From positions 124,001 through 188,000 of the forward strand of contig NZ_JAUAMB010000001.1 of assembly GCF_031010175.1 (NCBI RefSeq): DNA of 64,000 nucleotides, given 5' to 3'. This DNA comes from Halomonas sp. SpR1. GTDB taxonomy: Bacteria > Pseudomonadota > Gammaproteobacteria > Pseudomonadales > Halomonadaceae. The notes beneath the pieces were generated by a model, which ran no database searches, was not told the origin of the DNA, and saw only the letters and a program-made list of their open reading frames with translations. Below are positions 44,147 to 55,064 of this stretch, piece by piece. The number at the start of each line of letters is the position of its first letter. Position 1 is the stretch's first letter. The position numbers and the translations under genes are program-made.

Positions 44147-44914
44147 ATGCTGGTTGATGCCCATTGCCATCTCGATTTTGCCCAGTTCGATGATGATCGA
44201 ACTGACGTATTTGAGGCCGCTAAGGCAGTGGGCGTAGTGCGTTTTGTGGTGCCGGGCACTACCCGTTCGCGCTGGCAGCAGGTGCTGGCGCTGGGTGCAC
44301 GGGCGGATACCTCGGTATGCCTGGGCATGCACCCCTACTTTGTGGATCAGCATCAAGAGGCAGATATTGCTGCGCTGGATAACCTGCTCAGCGAGCACCC
44401 AGAGGTGGTAGCCGTAGGCGAGTGCGGTATCGATGGCCGCTTTACTGACACCCTTGACGCCCAGTGGCACTATTTTGACGCCCAGTTAAAGCTGGCTAAG
44501 CAGCATGGGCTGCCAGTAGTGGTGCACTGCGTTCACGCCAACGACAAGGTCGCTAAACGGCTTCGCCAGTTAGCGCTGCCCAACGCAGGGTTGATCCACG
44601 CCTTCTCGGGGTCAATTGAGCAAGCGAACAAGTTTCTCGATCTAGGTTTCAAGCTGGGGTTGGGTGGAGCGATTACCTATGAGCGCGCCAAACGCTTGCG
44701 GCGAACCGTTGCGGCGCTTCCTGACGATGCGTTTGTGCTGGAAACCGACAGCCCCGATATGCCGCTTAGTGGCTATCAGGGGATGCGGAATGAGCCGCGT
44801 CGAGTGGCCGAGGTATGTAACGTTGTGGCCACCCTGCGCGGACAAACAGCGCAGCAGGTTGCGGCCCAGAGCAGTGATACCGCTGCGACGCTGTTTGGCT
44901 TAGCTAGTGCCTAG
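44147..44914 (+). CDS. TatD-family metal-dependent hydrolase (YjjV-like)
   Basis: The 255-residue TIM-barrel hydrolase has the metal ligands of the family: DAHCHLDF, Glu in VAVGECGID, HCVH, LIHAFSG and ETDSPDMP. TatD-type proteins act as DNA or RNA 3' exonucleases or D-Tyr-tRNA deacylase-like enzymes; the YjjV subgroup role is unsettled. It lies just downstream of prfC and converges on ygfZ with only 5 nt between stops. Confidence 0.88.
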   Translation: MLVDAHCHLDFAQFDDDRTDVFEAAKAVGVVRFVVPGTTRSRWQQVLALGARADTSVCLGMHPYFVDQHQEADIAALDNLLSEHPEVVAVGECGIDGRFTDTLDAQWHYFDAQLKLAKQHGLPVVVHCVHANDKVAKRLRQLALPNAGLIHAFSGSIEQANKFLDLGFKLGLGGAITYERAKRLRRTVAALPDDAFVLETDSPDMPLSGYQGMRNEPRRVAEVCNVVATLRGQTAQQVAAQSSDTAATLFGLASA

Positions 44915-44919
44915 AAGCC

Positions 44920-45891
44920 CTAGCCATGAAGGCTAACCGCCAGTTGCTCTGGATCAACGCGCTCGATTGCATAGGGTAACGGGAGAAGGGTCGCTGGCCC
45001 GCCTGCCAAAAAGAGAGGCGTCTGTTCTTCGGCTACTTTGGTGTTCATGACCGCCAGTAACTCGACGCCGCCTTGTGGTGTCGTCGTGCTGACGACCACT
45101 TCGCCGACCGCTTTATCGTCACCATTGACTACGCTAGCGCCCACCTCAGGCAGTGTGTCTGTGTCCAGACTGACGCGCATTAGGCGTTTTTTTACTTGGC
45201 CACGAAAGTGGGCTCGGGCAACAACTTCCTGACCGGTGTAACAGCCCTTTTTAAAGCTAATCCCACCCAACGCTTCCCAGTTAAGCATCTGGGGTAGGAA
45301 ATGATCCTGCTGGGCATCGGTTAGCCACGCCAAGCCGCTACGAATATCTTCAAGCTGCCAAGCGTTGCGGCTCGCTTGGTCATCTTGAACCGACACTACA
45401 TCGACTTTGTGGTCTTTATCGAAACACAGCAGCCAACGCGATGTCTCACCTGGGTAGCGGAGTACGCTGGCTTGGTCGTTGTGGGTATGGGTGCCCACTT
45501 GATCGGGTAGCTCCAGATCCAGCTGATTCGCCAGGGATTGGGCATCATCCCTGGCGCCAATCACGATAAGGTCGGGTAGCGAGACCAGCTCAGTCTTATA
45601 AAAAGCGGCAAATTTTTTAAGATGGTTGGCTAAACTCTCTAACAGGGTAACGCTTAGTAGCAAACGGAAATGCTCTTCGCCCAAGCGCACCAGTTGGGCG
45701 TTGGCTAACATTCGCCCCTTGGGCGTACAAAAACAGGTTAGCGGCGCAAAACGCCCATCGGCCAAGCTGACTTGAGCGCTGGTCTGACCCTGCAGGAACT
45801 TTTCTGCATCCGCCCCTTTCACATCCAGGGCGGCTAAATGGTTAAGGCGGACGCTGCCAAGGGCCGGGTTGCTAGCGGTAACGGTCGCCAT
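44920..45891 (-). CDS. ygfZ: Folate-binding Fe-S/tRNA modification protein YgfZ
   Basis: YgfZ is a tetrahydrofolate-dependent protein needed for MiaB and some Fe-S enzymes. The diagnostic motif KGCYTGQEVVARAHFRGQVKKRL is intact, including the essential Cys. The fold is that of GcvT, and the protein has 323 residues. AGGAG lies upstream of the ATG. It may use the folate pool served by FolD and GcvT. Confidence 0.93.
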   Translation of the reverse strand: MATVTASNPALGSVRLNHLAALDVKGADAEKFLQGQTSAQVSLADGRFAPLTCFCTPKGRMLANAQLVRLGEEHFRLLLSVTLLESLANHLKKFAAFYKTELVSLPDLIVIGARDDAQSLANQLDLELPDQVGTHTHNDQASVLRYPGETSRWLLCFDKDHKVDVVSVQDDQASRNAWQLEDIRSGLAWLTDAQQDHFLPQMLNWEALGGISFKKGCYTGQEVVARAHFRGQVKKRLMRVSLDTDTLPEVGASVVNGDDKAVGEVVVSTTTPQGGVELLAVMNTKVAEEQTPLFLAGGPATLLPLPYAIERVDPEQLAVSLHG

Positions 45892-46068
45892 AAAAACTCC
45901 TGAAAAAGTGAGAAAGCGTTCGGTAGTAATGTATTCAGTACGAAAGCGTGAAGCGTATCTTTACTGCTATTAGGTGTGGGCAGTCGGCGCTGATTGCAAG
46001 GCACCATTAGCGTGCTAGACTCTTTCTCTTGTATCAGTTTTGCACAGGTCAACAGGCAGGGAAACGCT

Positions 46069-46266
46069 ATGGCGCAGCAGTCGTTAACATTCCAAGGTGT
46101 TAAATCGGTCGATCAGGTCAACAAAATTACCACGGCTCTGATGATGCTTGACGGCGTTGATAGCGCCGAAGTGGGGCGGCATGGTGCTGATGTGGACGGC
46201 CGGGCAAAGCGCGAGACGCTGATTAATGCCATTGAAAAACTCAAGCTAGGCGTAAAGGTATCATAA
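46069..46266 (+). CDS. HMA-like domain protein lacking the metal-binding CxxC
   Basis: The 65-residue protein (MAQQSLTFQGVKSVDQVNKITTALMMLDGV and on) has the beta-alpha-beta spacing of heavy-metal-associated domains, but the loop expected to hold CxxC reads GVKSVDQ and there is no cysteine. It is therefore unlikely to bind copper in the usual way. AGGGAA precedes the ATG; the frame is open further upstream without support. Its stop overlaps the next start (TAATG). Confidence 0.65.
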   Translation: MAQQSLTFQGVKSVDQVNKITTALMMLDGVDSAEVGRHGADVDGRAKRETLINAIEKLKLGVKVS

Positions 46267-46673
46267 TGCATCCTCCGATTACCGTGATCAGCGAACGCAA
46301 CCATGCCTTTAGGCAGCGAGTTGAAGTCAATGGCCTAGAAGATCTCTATGCCGACGTGCCACCCATCGTCGGCGGAGAGGGAAGCGCTCCAGATCCCCAC
46401 GACTATTTCGATATCGCCTTGGGCACCTGCAAAGCGATTACCGTGCAGATGTACGCCAAGCGTAAGGAGTGGCCCCTTGAAGGCATTACCGTCACCGTTC
46501 AGCGGGATGACAGCCAGGAAAAAAAGGGCATCTACAAACTAGACGTGGCCTTAACGCTGCACGGTATTGAAGACCCAGAGCAGCGCGCCAGGCTTGAAGA
46601 TATTAGCCACCGCTGCCCCATTCAGCGCCTTATGACGCAGTCAACGGTCGAGATCGCCACGCGGTTAGTTTAA
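46266..46673 (+). CDS. OsmC-family protein
   Basis: The 135-residue protein carries the two OsmC/Ohr active-site cysteines in [15 protein letters not shown] and [10 protein letters not shown]. The family includes thiol peroxidases and proteins of unsettled role; this short form resembles the YhfA type. It overlaps the HMA-like gene by one base and precedes uvrB by 22 nt, suggesting one stress/repair transcript. Confidence 0.88.
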   Translation: MHPPITVISERNHAFRQRVEVNGLEDLYADVPPIVGGEGSAPDPHDYFDIALGTCKAITVQMYAKRKEWPLEGITVTVQRDDSQEKKGIYKLDVALTLHGIEDPEQRARLEDISHRCPIQRLMTQSTVEIATRLV

Positions 46674-46695
46674 TTTATTTCTTTTAGGAGCACCG

Positions 46696-48720
<2,025 letters not shown>

Positions 48721-48724
48721 CGGT

Positions 48725-49546
48725 ATGCCGGAAGGCCCAGAAATTCGTCGCGCGGCAGATCGTATTGAGCAGCAGATAGGTGGGCGGGTGATCGACGCTG
48801 CCTGGTTTGCTTTTCCAGAACTTGCCGAGCAGGCGTCGTCTTTTATCGGTGTTAGGGTTGTGCGGGTAGATACCTGGGGCAAAGCGATGCTTATTCGGTT
48901 TGCCGATCAGCGCGTGCTCTACTCCCACAATCAACTCTACGGAGTTTGGAAGCTGCATAGCGAGGATAAGCCGCCTAACACAAAGCGCACGCTGCGTGTT
49001 CGACTAACGGCAGAAGGGCGCTGCGCCAGTCTCTATAGCGCCTCCGATATTTCCCTCTGGCATGCAGACAATCTCACCGAGCATCCTTTCTTAGCCCGCT
49101 TGGGCCCTGATCTGTTGAGTCAAAAGGTGGCACCTGCGGATGTGCAACAGCGACTTAATTTGCAGCAGTTTCATAAGCGTAGCCTGGGCGCGCTGCTGCT
49201 CGATCAGGGGTTGGTGGCGGGGTTGGGCAACTATTTGCGCTCTGAAATCCTGTTCTTCTCTCAACTGCCGCCAAATGCTCGCCCGGTGGATTTAACCCCA
49301 GAACAGCAAAAAACGCTGGCTGCCTGCATTATTGACGTTACCCGCCAAGCCTATCAAACCGCAGGCGTTACTAACCAAGAGGCCTGGATAGCGCAAGCCA
49401 AAGCAGCGGGGGAGTCGCGCAGGCAGTGGCGTTTTGCGGTTTTTGATCGAGCAGGCCTTGAGTGCCACCGCTGTGGGGCGGTGATTGAGCGCAAAATGGT
49501 CGGTTCGCGCAGGCTCTACTTATGTCCTCGCTGCCAGGCAGCGTAA
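48725..49546 (+). CDS. nei: Endonuclease VIII (Nei)
   Basis: This bifunctional DNA glycosylase/AP lyase removes oxidised pyrimidines. The N-terminal MPEGPEIRRAAD places the catalytic Pro-Glu after the start Met, and SHNQLYGVWKL, LLLDQGLVAGLGNYLRSEIL plus the C-terminal zinc finger (CHRC and CPRC) are diagnostic. Its 273 residues are slightly more than E. coli Nei (263). It sits directly behind uvrB, joining two repair pathways in one operon. Confidence 0.93.
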   Translation: MPEGPEIRRAADRIEQQIGGRVIDAAWFAFPELAEQASSFIGVRVVRVDTWGKAMLIRFADQRVLYSHNQLYGVWKLHSEDKPPNTKRTLRVRLTAEGRCASLYSASDISLWHADNLTEHPFLARLGPDLLSQKVAPADVQQRLNLQQFHKRSLGALLLDQGLVAGLGNYLRSEILFFSQLPPNARPVDLTPEQQKTLAACIIDVTRQAYQTAGVTNQEAWIAQAKAAGESRRQWRFAVFDRAGLECHRCGAVIERKMVGSRRLYLCPRCQAA

Positions 49547-49654
49547 GCGGCTATAGAGTATTCGGTTGGCGCTTCAGTTTCATAGCGTTTTTTTATACCG
49601 TTATCTTGTTATTAAAAACACACTTACATCAAGAATTGGCGAAGTAGTCAGTTC

Positions 49655-49735
49655 TACGCAGCAGAGTGCTGCTGCGTAAGGGCCAATACGGTATACTCGG
49701 CCTACGCTAAGACGGCACCTCCGCAGGCGCGGAGG
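49655..49735 (+). promoter_or_regulatory. Structured leader region upstream of fumarase
   Basis: Two strong hairpins lie 40-120 nt before the fumarase start: TACGCAGCAG/CTGCTGCGTA (49655-49678) and CCTCCGC/GCGGAGG (49718-49735), the latter flanked by GGC and GCC that could extend it. A -10-like TATACT (49692-49697) lies between them, so the second hairpin would be in the 5' untranslated RNA. It matches no riboswitch I know. Confidence 0.4.
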
Positions 49736-49775
49736 AAAGCCGCTGACTAGACGATAACCTAGGAGCTACTAGTCC

Positions 49776-51281
49776 ATGACCGTGATTCGCCAGGACGACG
49801 TTATTCAAAGCGTTGCCGATGCTCTGCAGTACATCTCTTACTACCATCCCAAAGATTTTATCGACGCCATGGCGGCCGCCTACGAGCGTGAAGAGAATCC
49901 CGCTGCCAAAGACGCTATTGCGCAAATTCTGATCAACTCACGCATGTGCGCCACCGGGCACCGCCCAATCTGCCAGGATACCGGCATCGTCACCGTGTTC
50001 GTTCATGTAGGCATGAACGTTACCTGGGAGGCGGACATGAGCCTGGACGACATGATCAATGAAGGTGTTCGTCGTGCTTACCTGCTACCGGATAATATCC
50101 TGCGCGCCTCGGTGCTGGCGGATCCTGACGGCAAGCGTGCCAACACCAAAGACAACACCCCGGCCATTATTCACCACTCGATCGTGCCCGGCGACAGCGT
50201 CGAGATTCACGTGGCGGCGAAGGGCGGCGGTAGCGAAGCAAAATCCAAGTTTGCCATGCTCAATCCCTCCGACAGCGTCGTTGATTGGGTGATGGAGCAA
50301 CTGCCGAAGATGGGTGCTGGCTGGTGTCCGCCCGGTATGCTGGGAATTGGTATCGGCGGCACCGCGGAAAAGGCCATGATGATTGCCAAAGAAGCGCTAC
50401 TCGATCCTATCGATATTCAGGATCTGCAGGCCCGTGGCCCCAGCAACCGTGCCGAAGAGCTGCGTCTAGAGCTGTTTGATAAGGTCAACAAGAGCGGTAT
50501 CGGTGCCCAGGGTTTAGGCGGCTTAACCACCGTGCTGGATATTAAAGTCAAAGACTATCCTACCCATGCGGCTAACAAGCCCGTCGCGATCATCCCCAAC
50601 TGCGCGGCGACCCGTCATGCCCACTTTACCCTGGATGGTTCAGGCCCGGCAGCGCTAAAAGCCCCGAAGCTTGAGGACTGGCCGGAAATTACCCGCGAAG
50701 CGGGCGAGAACGTCAAACGCGTCAACCTGGATACAGTGACGCCCGATGAAGTCAAAACCTGGCAGCCGGGTGATACGCTGCTATTAAACGGCAAGCTGCT
50801 AACCGGTCGTGATGCCGCCCATAAGCGCATGGTCGATATGCTGGCCAAAGGTGAGCCGTTACCTGTCGATATGCGCGGCCGCTTTATCTACTACGTCGGC
50901 CCCGTTGACCCGATTGGCGATGAAGTCGTCGGCCCGGCAGGCCCCACTACCGCCACGCGGATGGATAAATTTACCCGCACCATGCTGGAAGAGACCGGTT
51001 TGCTGGGTATGGTCGGCAAGGCAGAGCGTGGCCAAGCCGCTATTGATGCTATCCGTGATAATGAGGCAGTGTACTTAATGGCGGTAGGCGGCTCGGCTTA
51101 CCTGGTCGCCCAAGCGATTAAGAAATCACGGGTCGTGGGCTTCGAAGATCTGGGGATGGAAGCGATCTATGAGTTTGAGGTAGAAGATATGCCAGTGACC
51201 GTTGCCGTTGATAGCCTAGGCACATCGGTACATCAAACCGGGCCTGCGAAGTGGAAAGAGATTATTGCCCAGTCGGCGTAA
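49776..51281 (+). CDS. Class I (Fe-S) fumarate hydratase
   Basis: This 501-residue enzyme interconverts fumarate and malate with an oxygen-sensitive 4Fe-4S cluster. Candidate cluster cysteines lie in MCATGHRPICQDTG, IIPNCAATRH and GWCPPGMLGIGIGG. Both alpha and beta domains are in one chain, as in FumA/FumB, and the protein ends with VDSLGTSVHQTGPAKW. TAGGAG precedes the start. The gene lies alone with its own terminator. FumA- and FumB-type forms cannot be told apart here. Confidence 0.94.
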   Translation: MTVIRQDDVIQSVADALQYISYYHPKDFIDAMAAAYEREENPAAKDAIAQILINSRMCATGHRPICQDTGIVTVFVHVGMNVTWEADMSLDDMINEGVRRAYLLPDNILRASVLADPDGKRANTKDNTPAIIHHSIVPGDSVEIHVAAKGGGSEAKSKFAMLNPSDSVVDWVMEQLPKMGAGWCPPGMLGIGIGGTAEKAMMIAKEALLDPIDIQDLQARGPSNRAEELRLELFDKVNKSGIGAQGLGGLTTVLDIKVKDYPTHAANKPVAIIPNCAATRHAHFTLDGSGPAALKAPKLEDWPEITREAGENVKRVNLDTVTPDEVKTWQPGDTLLLNGKLLTGRDAAHKRMVDMLAKGEPLPVDMRGRFIYYVGPVDPIGDEVVGPAGPTTATRMDKFTRTMLEETGLLGMVGKAERGQAAIDAIRDNEAVYLMAVGGSAYLVAQAIKKSRVVGFEDLGMEAIYEFEVEDMPVTVAVDSLGTSVHQTGPAKWKEIIAQSA

Positions 51282-51316
51282 AGGAGTGGTAAGGTTGATT
51301 AGGCTTTAAACGCTTA

Positions 51317-51348
51317 AGGGCCTCGCTGACGGCGAGGCCTTGTTATTT
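51317..51348 (+). terminator. Rho-independent terminator of fumarase
   Basis: GGCCTCGC and GCGAGGCC form a perfect 8-bp stem with a 5-nt loop, followed by TTGTTATTT. Confidence 0.75.
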
Positions 51349-51372
51349 GTGTGAGCTTCATGAGGACGTGCT

Positions 51373-52794
51373 ATGACCTCCTGGTTGCTAGGGACTGGCA
51401 TCTTATTGATACACGTGATGGGTATCGTTTCGGCTATTATGGCGCTGATGTCCAGTCGCACCTCTCAGGGGGCTGTGGCGTGGATCATATCGCTGCTTAC
51501 GTTCCCCTATATTGCGCTGCCCGCTTACTGGTTTTTCGGGCGGCCGCGATTTTATGGCTACGTATCTGCCCGGGGGCAGCGGGACACCGTGCTACGCCGG
51601 GTGCTGCTACGCTACCGAGCTAATGTGGAGCCCTATGTTGCGCCCTCTCATAATGCAGATATTCAGGCGGTGGAACAGCTCGCCATGATGCCCCTCACCC
51701 ATGGCAACCAGGCGACGCTGCTCATTGATGGGTCGGCAACCTTTGAAAGCCTGTTTGACGGCGTCGAACGCGCTGAACAGTATGTCTTGATACAGTTTTT
51801 TATTGTCCGCAACGATGCACTTGGGCAACGTTTGAAACAGCATTTGCAGCGCGCTGCCCAGCGCGGTGTACGGGTATATTTTCTCTACGATGAGTTGGGC
51901 AGCCGTAAATTAGCCGATAGCTACCTCAATGATTTAATCAGTGAGGGGGTGGCCGTGAGTGCCTTTCGCTCGTCACGGGGCTTTAAACACCGTTTTCAGC
52001 TTAACTTCCGCAACCATCGCAAAGTAACCGTAATAGATGGCAAAGAGGGCTGGGTAGGCGGGGTTAATGTCGGGGTCGAGTATCTAGGGGAGAGTCAACG
52101 GCATGGGGCTTGGCGGGATACCCACCTCAAGCTTGAAGGGCCTAGCGTGCTGGGGTTGCAGGAAGCCTTTTGGGAGGATTGGCACTGGGCCACTGATGAA
52201 GTGATTAGTTTGAACTGGATAGCGAATACCGTTTCTTCCACGATTGATCATCACGTGGTGATTGTGCCCTCGGGGCCCGCTGATCGTCAGGACACTGCCA
52301 GCCTGCTTGTGCAACAGGTGATCCATAGCGCAGAGCAGCGGCTGTGGGTAACCAGCCCCTATTTTGTTCCCGACCAGGGGGTTCAGGACGCGCTGCGTCT
52401 TGCGGCGATGCGCGGTGTCGACGTTCGAGTAATGATTCCTGAGCGTCCCGACCACCTGCTAGTTTTCCTCTCGGCGTTTTCATTCCTTCCCGATATGTTA
52501 AGAGCAGGTGTTAAAATATACCGTTATCTTCCCGGATTTTTACACCAAAAGGTCATATTGATTGATAACCAGGCAGCCACAGTAGGCACAGTAAATTTGG
52601 ATAATCGCTCTTTTCGGTTGAATTTTGAGATTACGGCATTTATTCCTAGCCGCGATTTTGCTGGCAGTGTCGAGAAGATGCTGGAAAAAGACTTTGCGCA
52701 CTGCAGGCGTGTCACCCTCGATGAAATCAACCAGCGCCCGATGTGGATGAAAGTCATCTCGCGCGCGGCCTATTTAATGGCCCCGGTTCAATAG
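51373..52794 (+). CDS. cls: Cardiolipin synthase
   Basis: This membrane phospholipase-D-family enzyme makes cardiolipin from two phosphatidylglycerols. It has two N-terminal membrane helices (about 5-22 and 33-55) and two HKD catalytic motifs, HRKVTVID with VGGVNVG and HQKVILID with VGTVNLDNRSF. Its 473 residues and layout fit the ClsA type. GAGGACG precedes the ATG. Confidence 0.94.
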   Translation: MTSWLLGTGILLIHVMGIVSAIMALMSSRTSQGAVAWIISLLTFPYIALPAYWFFGRPRFYGYVSARGQRDTVLRRVLLRYRANVEPYVAPSHNADIQAVEQLAMMPLTHGNQATLLIDGSATFESLFDGVERAEQYVLIQFFIVRNDALGQRLKQHLQRAAQRGVRVYFLYDELGSRKLADSYLNDLISEGVAVSAFRSSRGFKHRFQLNFRNHRKVTVIDGKEGWVGGVNVGVEYLGESQRHGAWRDTHLKLEGPSVLGLQEAFWEDWHWATDEVISLNWIANTVSSTIDHHVVIVPSGPADRQDTASLLVQQVIHSAEQRLWVTSPYFVPDQGVQDALRLAAMRGVDVRVMIPERPDHLLVFLSAFSFLPDMLRAGVKIYRYLPGFLHQKVILIDNQAATVGTVNLDNRSFRLNFEITAFIPSRDFAGSVEKMLEKDFAHCRRVTLDEINQRPMWMKVISRAAYLMAPVQ

Positions 52795-52856
52795 ATAATA
52801 CAATCTACAAGGAAAACCATTATGCGTGAAAGCAGAGTGAGACAAGGAGTCATGGA

Positions 52857-53774
52857 GTGAATCTCGAAACAAAATGGCTGGAAGATTTTGTAGCGCTTGC
52901 CAACACGCGTAGCTTCTCTGCATCCGCACGCCAGCGGCATGTAACTCAGCCTGCCTTTAGTCGCCGTATCCGCGCGTTGGAGCAGGCCGTTGATGTCACG
53001 CTGGTGGATCGCTCGACCACTCCCGTGGGATTAACGCCAGAAGGGCAGCTTTTTTTAGTCACCGCCCGCAATCTGGTCGAACAGTTAAACGAATCGCTTA
53101 GCCATTTGCGCGGTCTTTCCATTGCCAATGAGGCGCTGGATATTGTCGCGGCGCACTCACTGGCACTGAGCTTTTATCCGCCTTGGATTTCCCGCCTGCA
53201 GCAGGGGTTGGGCGAGTTGCCAACTCGCCTGGTGGCGATGAATGTTGGCGAAGCGATACACGTGCTGCGGGAGGGGAACTGCGATTTGATGCTCGCGTAT
53301 TACGACCCCTTTGCCACTATGCAGCTGGATGCCGAGGTGTTTCCCTCTTTTTCGATTGGTAAGGTCAATATGCTGCCCGTTTCGTTGCCAGACGAGCACG
53401 GGAAAGCTAAGTTTTCACTCCAGCACGACACCTCCATTCCCTATCTTTCCTATACCCAGGGAGCTTTCTTGGGCCGCAGCGTGCGCATGCTGCTGAAGAA
53501 TGACCCGCTGCGTATGAAGCTACGCACCGTATACGAAACCGCCATGGCCGAAGGCCTCAAGGGGATGGTGCTACAAGGCGTTGGCGTGGCGTGGATACCT
53601 GACTTCTGTATTCGTGAGGAGCTAAAAAGCGGCCGTTTGGTGAGGGCAGGTGACCCAAGTTGGGATATCCCGCTGGAAATTCGCTTATACCGCTGCTCCA
53701 TGGTGCATAAACCCGGCGTAGAGCGTTTATGGCGGCAGATGATGAAGCTGCCGCGGGATTTTCTTCAGGCCTAA
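52857..53774 (+). CDS. LysR-family regulator, HypT/YjiE-like
   Basis: The 305-residue protein begins (M)NLETKWLEDFVALANTRSFSASARQRHVTQPAFSRRIRALEQAVDVTL, closely resembling E. coli HypT (YjiE), the hypochlorite-responsive regulator. Conserved features continue through AAHSLALSFYP and GVAWIPDFCIREELKSGRL. The start is GTG with AGGAG 7 nt upstream; the nearby ATG codons run into stops. HypT function in this organism is inferred from similarity only. Confidence 0.85.
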   Translation: MNLETKWLEDFVALANTRSFSASARQRHVTQPAFSRRIRALEQAVDVTLVDRSTTPVGLTPEGQLFLVTARNLVEQLNESLSHLRGLSIANEALDIVAAHSLALSFYPPWISRLQQGLGELPTRLVAMNVGEAIHVLREGNCDLMLAYYDPFATMQLDAEVFPSFSIGKVNMLPVSLPDEHGKAKFSLQHDTSIPYLSYTQGAFLGRSVRMLLKNDPLRMKLRTVYETAMAEGLKGMVLQGVGVAWIPDFCIREELKSGRLVRAGDPSWDIPLEIRLYRCSMVHKPGVERLWRQMMKLPRDFLQA

Positions 53775-53784
53775 TTAGTAAATT

Positions 53785-53805
53785 GCGAATGGCGAATGGC
53801 GAATG
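53785..53805 (+). repeat. Three perfect 7-bp tandem repeats
   Basis: GCGAATG occurs three times without gaps between the convergent HypT-like and nadM genes. Such arrays are prone to slippage, but this one is outside coding sequence. Confidence 0.9.
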
Positions 53806-53813
53806 GTTGAAGT

Positions 53814-54908
53814 TTAGCCACTGCCGAAATCAGCAGGCAGGCCCAGAAAGTTCTGAATAATGAAAAAGTGATCCTCGAACAGGCTGTCGGGTTCAAGATC
53901 GGCCAGCGCTACCCAGCGTGCATGATCGCCGCCTTTGACTGGTTTTAGGCGCGGTAACTGCTGGTCAGGGCGTAGCGCAAAGTAGAAAGCTTCCGCCAAG
54001 GTACGCCCGCGCCAACTGCGGTGGGGCTCATCAAACAGCCGCTGACCGCGCAATGAACCTTTGAGCACCGGCTCGGGCACCTTTAAACGTAAGCGCTCGC
54101 GAAGTTCGCGTAAACAGGCATCCAGTAGCCGTTCGTGGGGATTAATAAACCCCCCAGGCAGGGCATAAAGGCCTTTCCCCGGCGCCGCCGTCCGCCGTAC
54201 CAGCAGCACATGGCCCGACTGTACGACCACCGCATTGACCGTGACAAAAATAGGCGGGTAGGGCGCATGGGCCCAGGCTTGGCGATACTGATCCAGTAAC
54301 TGCTGCTCTTCCAGCAGTCGCTGGTAGGCACGCTCATGACAAAAGTGTTTAACACTCTCCACTACGCCCGGCGGTAAATCGTGGTAAGCGCCCGTGCTCA
54401 GGTAATCATCGGTTGAGCTGGGGGAGTGAAACAGGCGCGCGCGTATCTGACTTGCTGAAATACCCTCCACCGACGGCACGCTGACCGACTCCCACTGGGG
54501 AAACAGTGAAAGGTAGTAGCTTGATTGGCCGCGGCTGGCCCCGATCAAACCAATACGGGGTAGACGGGCATTGGCAGGCGTAGCCAAATCGCGCACCTTG
54601 CGCTGTACGTCGCGCACCCAAACGTCGTCATTATAGAGGGCATCGAGTAACGGGGTAATTTCCAAACGTTGATTATCCGCGTCATCAAATCCTGCGCGTA
54701 GCATGGCCTGACGCTCATCGAATCGCCAGGGATTACGCAGGGAGCGGGCTTGCCAAGAAGAGCCTACCAGCACGATGACCTGCCGTGCGCGCTTAAGCGC
54801 CTCTCTAATAACTGCCAGATGCCCCAGGTGCGGTGGCTGAAAACGACCAATAAACACCAAACAGTCGAAGTCGCAGGCGGTCGCGGAGTGCGAAGTGTCA
54901 GTGGCCAT
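53814..54908 (-). CDS. Bifunctional NMN adenylyltransferase/Nudix hydrolase (NadM-Nudix)
   Basis: The N-terminal domain (about 12-185) is a nucleotidyltransferase with the GRFQPPHLGH motif (HxGH type), expected to make NAD from NMN and ATP. The C-terminal domain (about 215-350) is Nudix-like. Its Nudix box reads GGFINPHE, then RELRERLRL: compared with the REUxEExGU consensus, the second Glu of the EE pair and the Gly are both Arg. The hydrolase may therefore be weak or altered. The 364 residues match the fused family known from cyanobacteria and several gammaproteobacteria. Confidence 0.9.
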   Translation of the reverse strand: MATDTSHSATACDFDCLVFIGRFQPPHLGHLAVIREALKRARQVIVLVGSSWQARSLRNPWRFDERQAMLRAGFDDADNQRLEITPLLDALYNDDVWVRDVQRKVRDLATPANARLPRIGLIGASRGQSSYYLSLFPQWESVSVPSVEGISASQIRARLFHSPSSTDDYLSTGAYHDLPPGVVESVKHFCHERAYQRLLEEQQLLDQYRQAWAHAPYPPIFVTVNAVVVQSGHVLLVRRTAAPGKGLYALPGGFINPHERLLDACLRELRERLRLKVPEPVLKGSLRGQRLFDEPHRSWRGRTLAEAFYFALRPDQQLPRLKPVKGGDHARWVALADLEPDSLFEDHFFIIQNFLGLPADFGSG

Positions 54909-55064
54909 CCAAGCTTCCTTTTTCGTTTGGTGATCTCAGAGATGCAACCTACCAGAAAACTGCGCTAAACGCTGTGGTTAGGTATGCTAGAAAAAGTAGG
55001 ACATTGATAACGTTTATAAAACACCCGATACCTAGCATCGATACCCAGCACACAGGGAGTGAAT

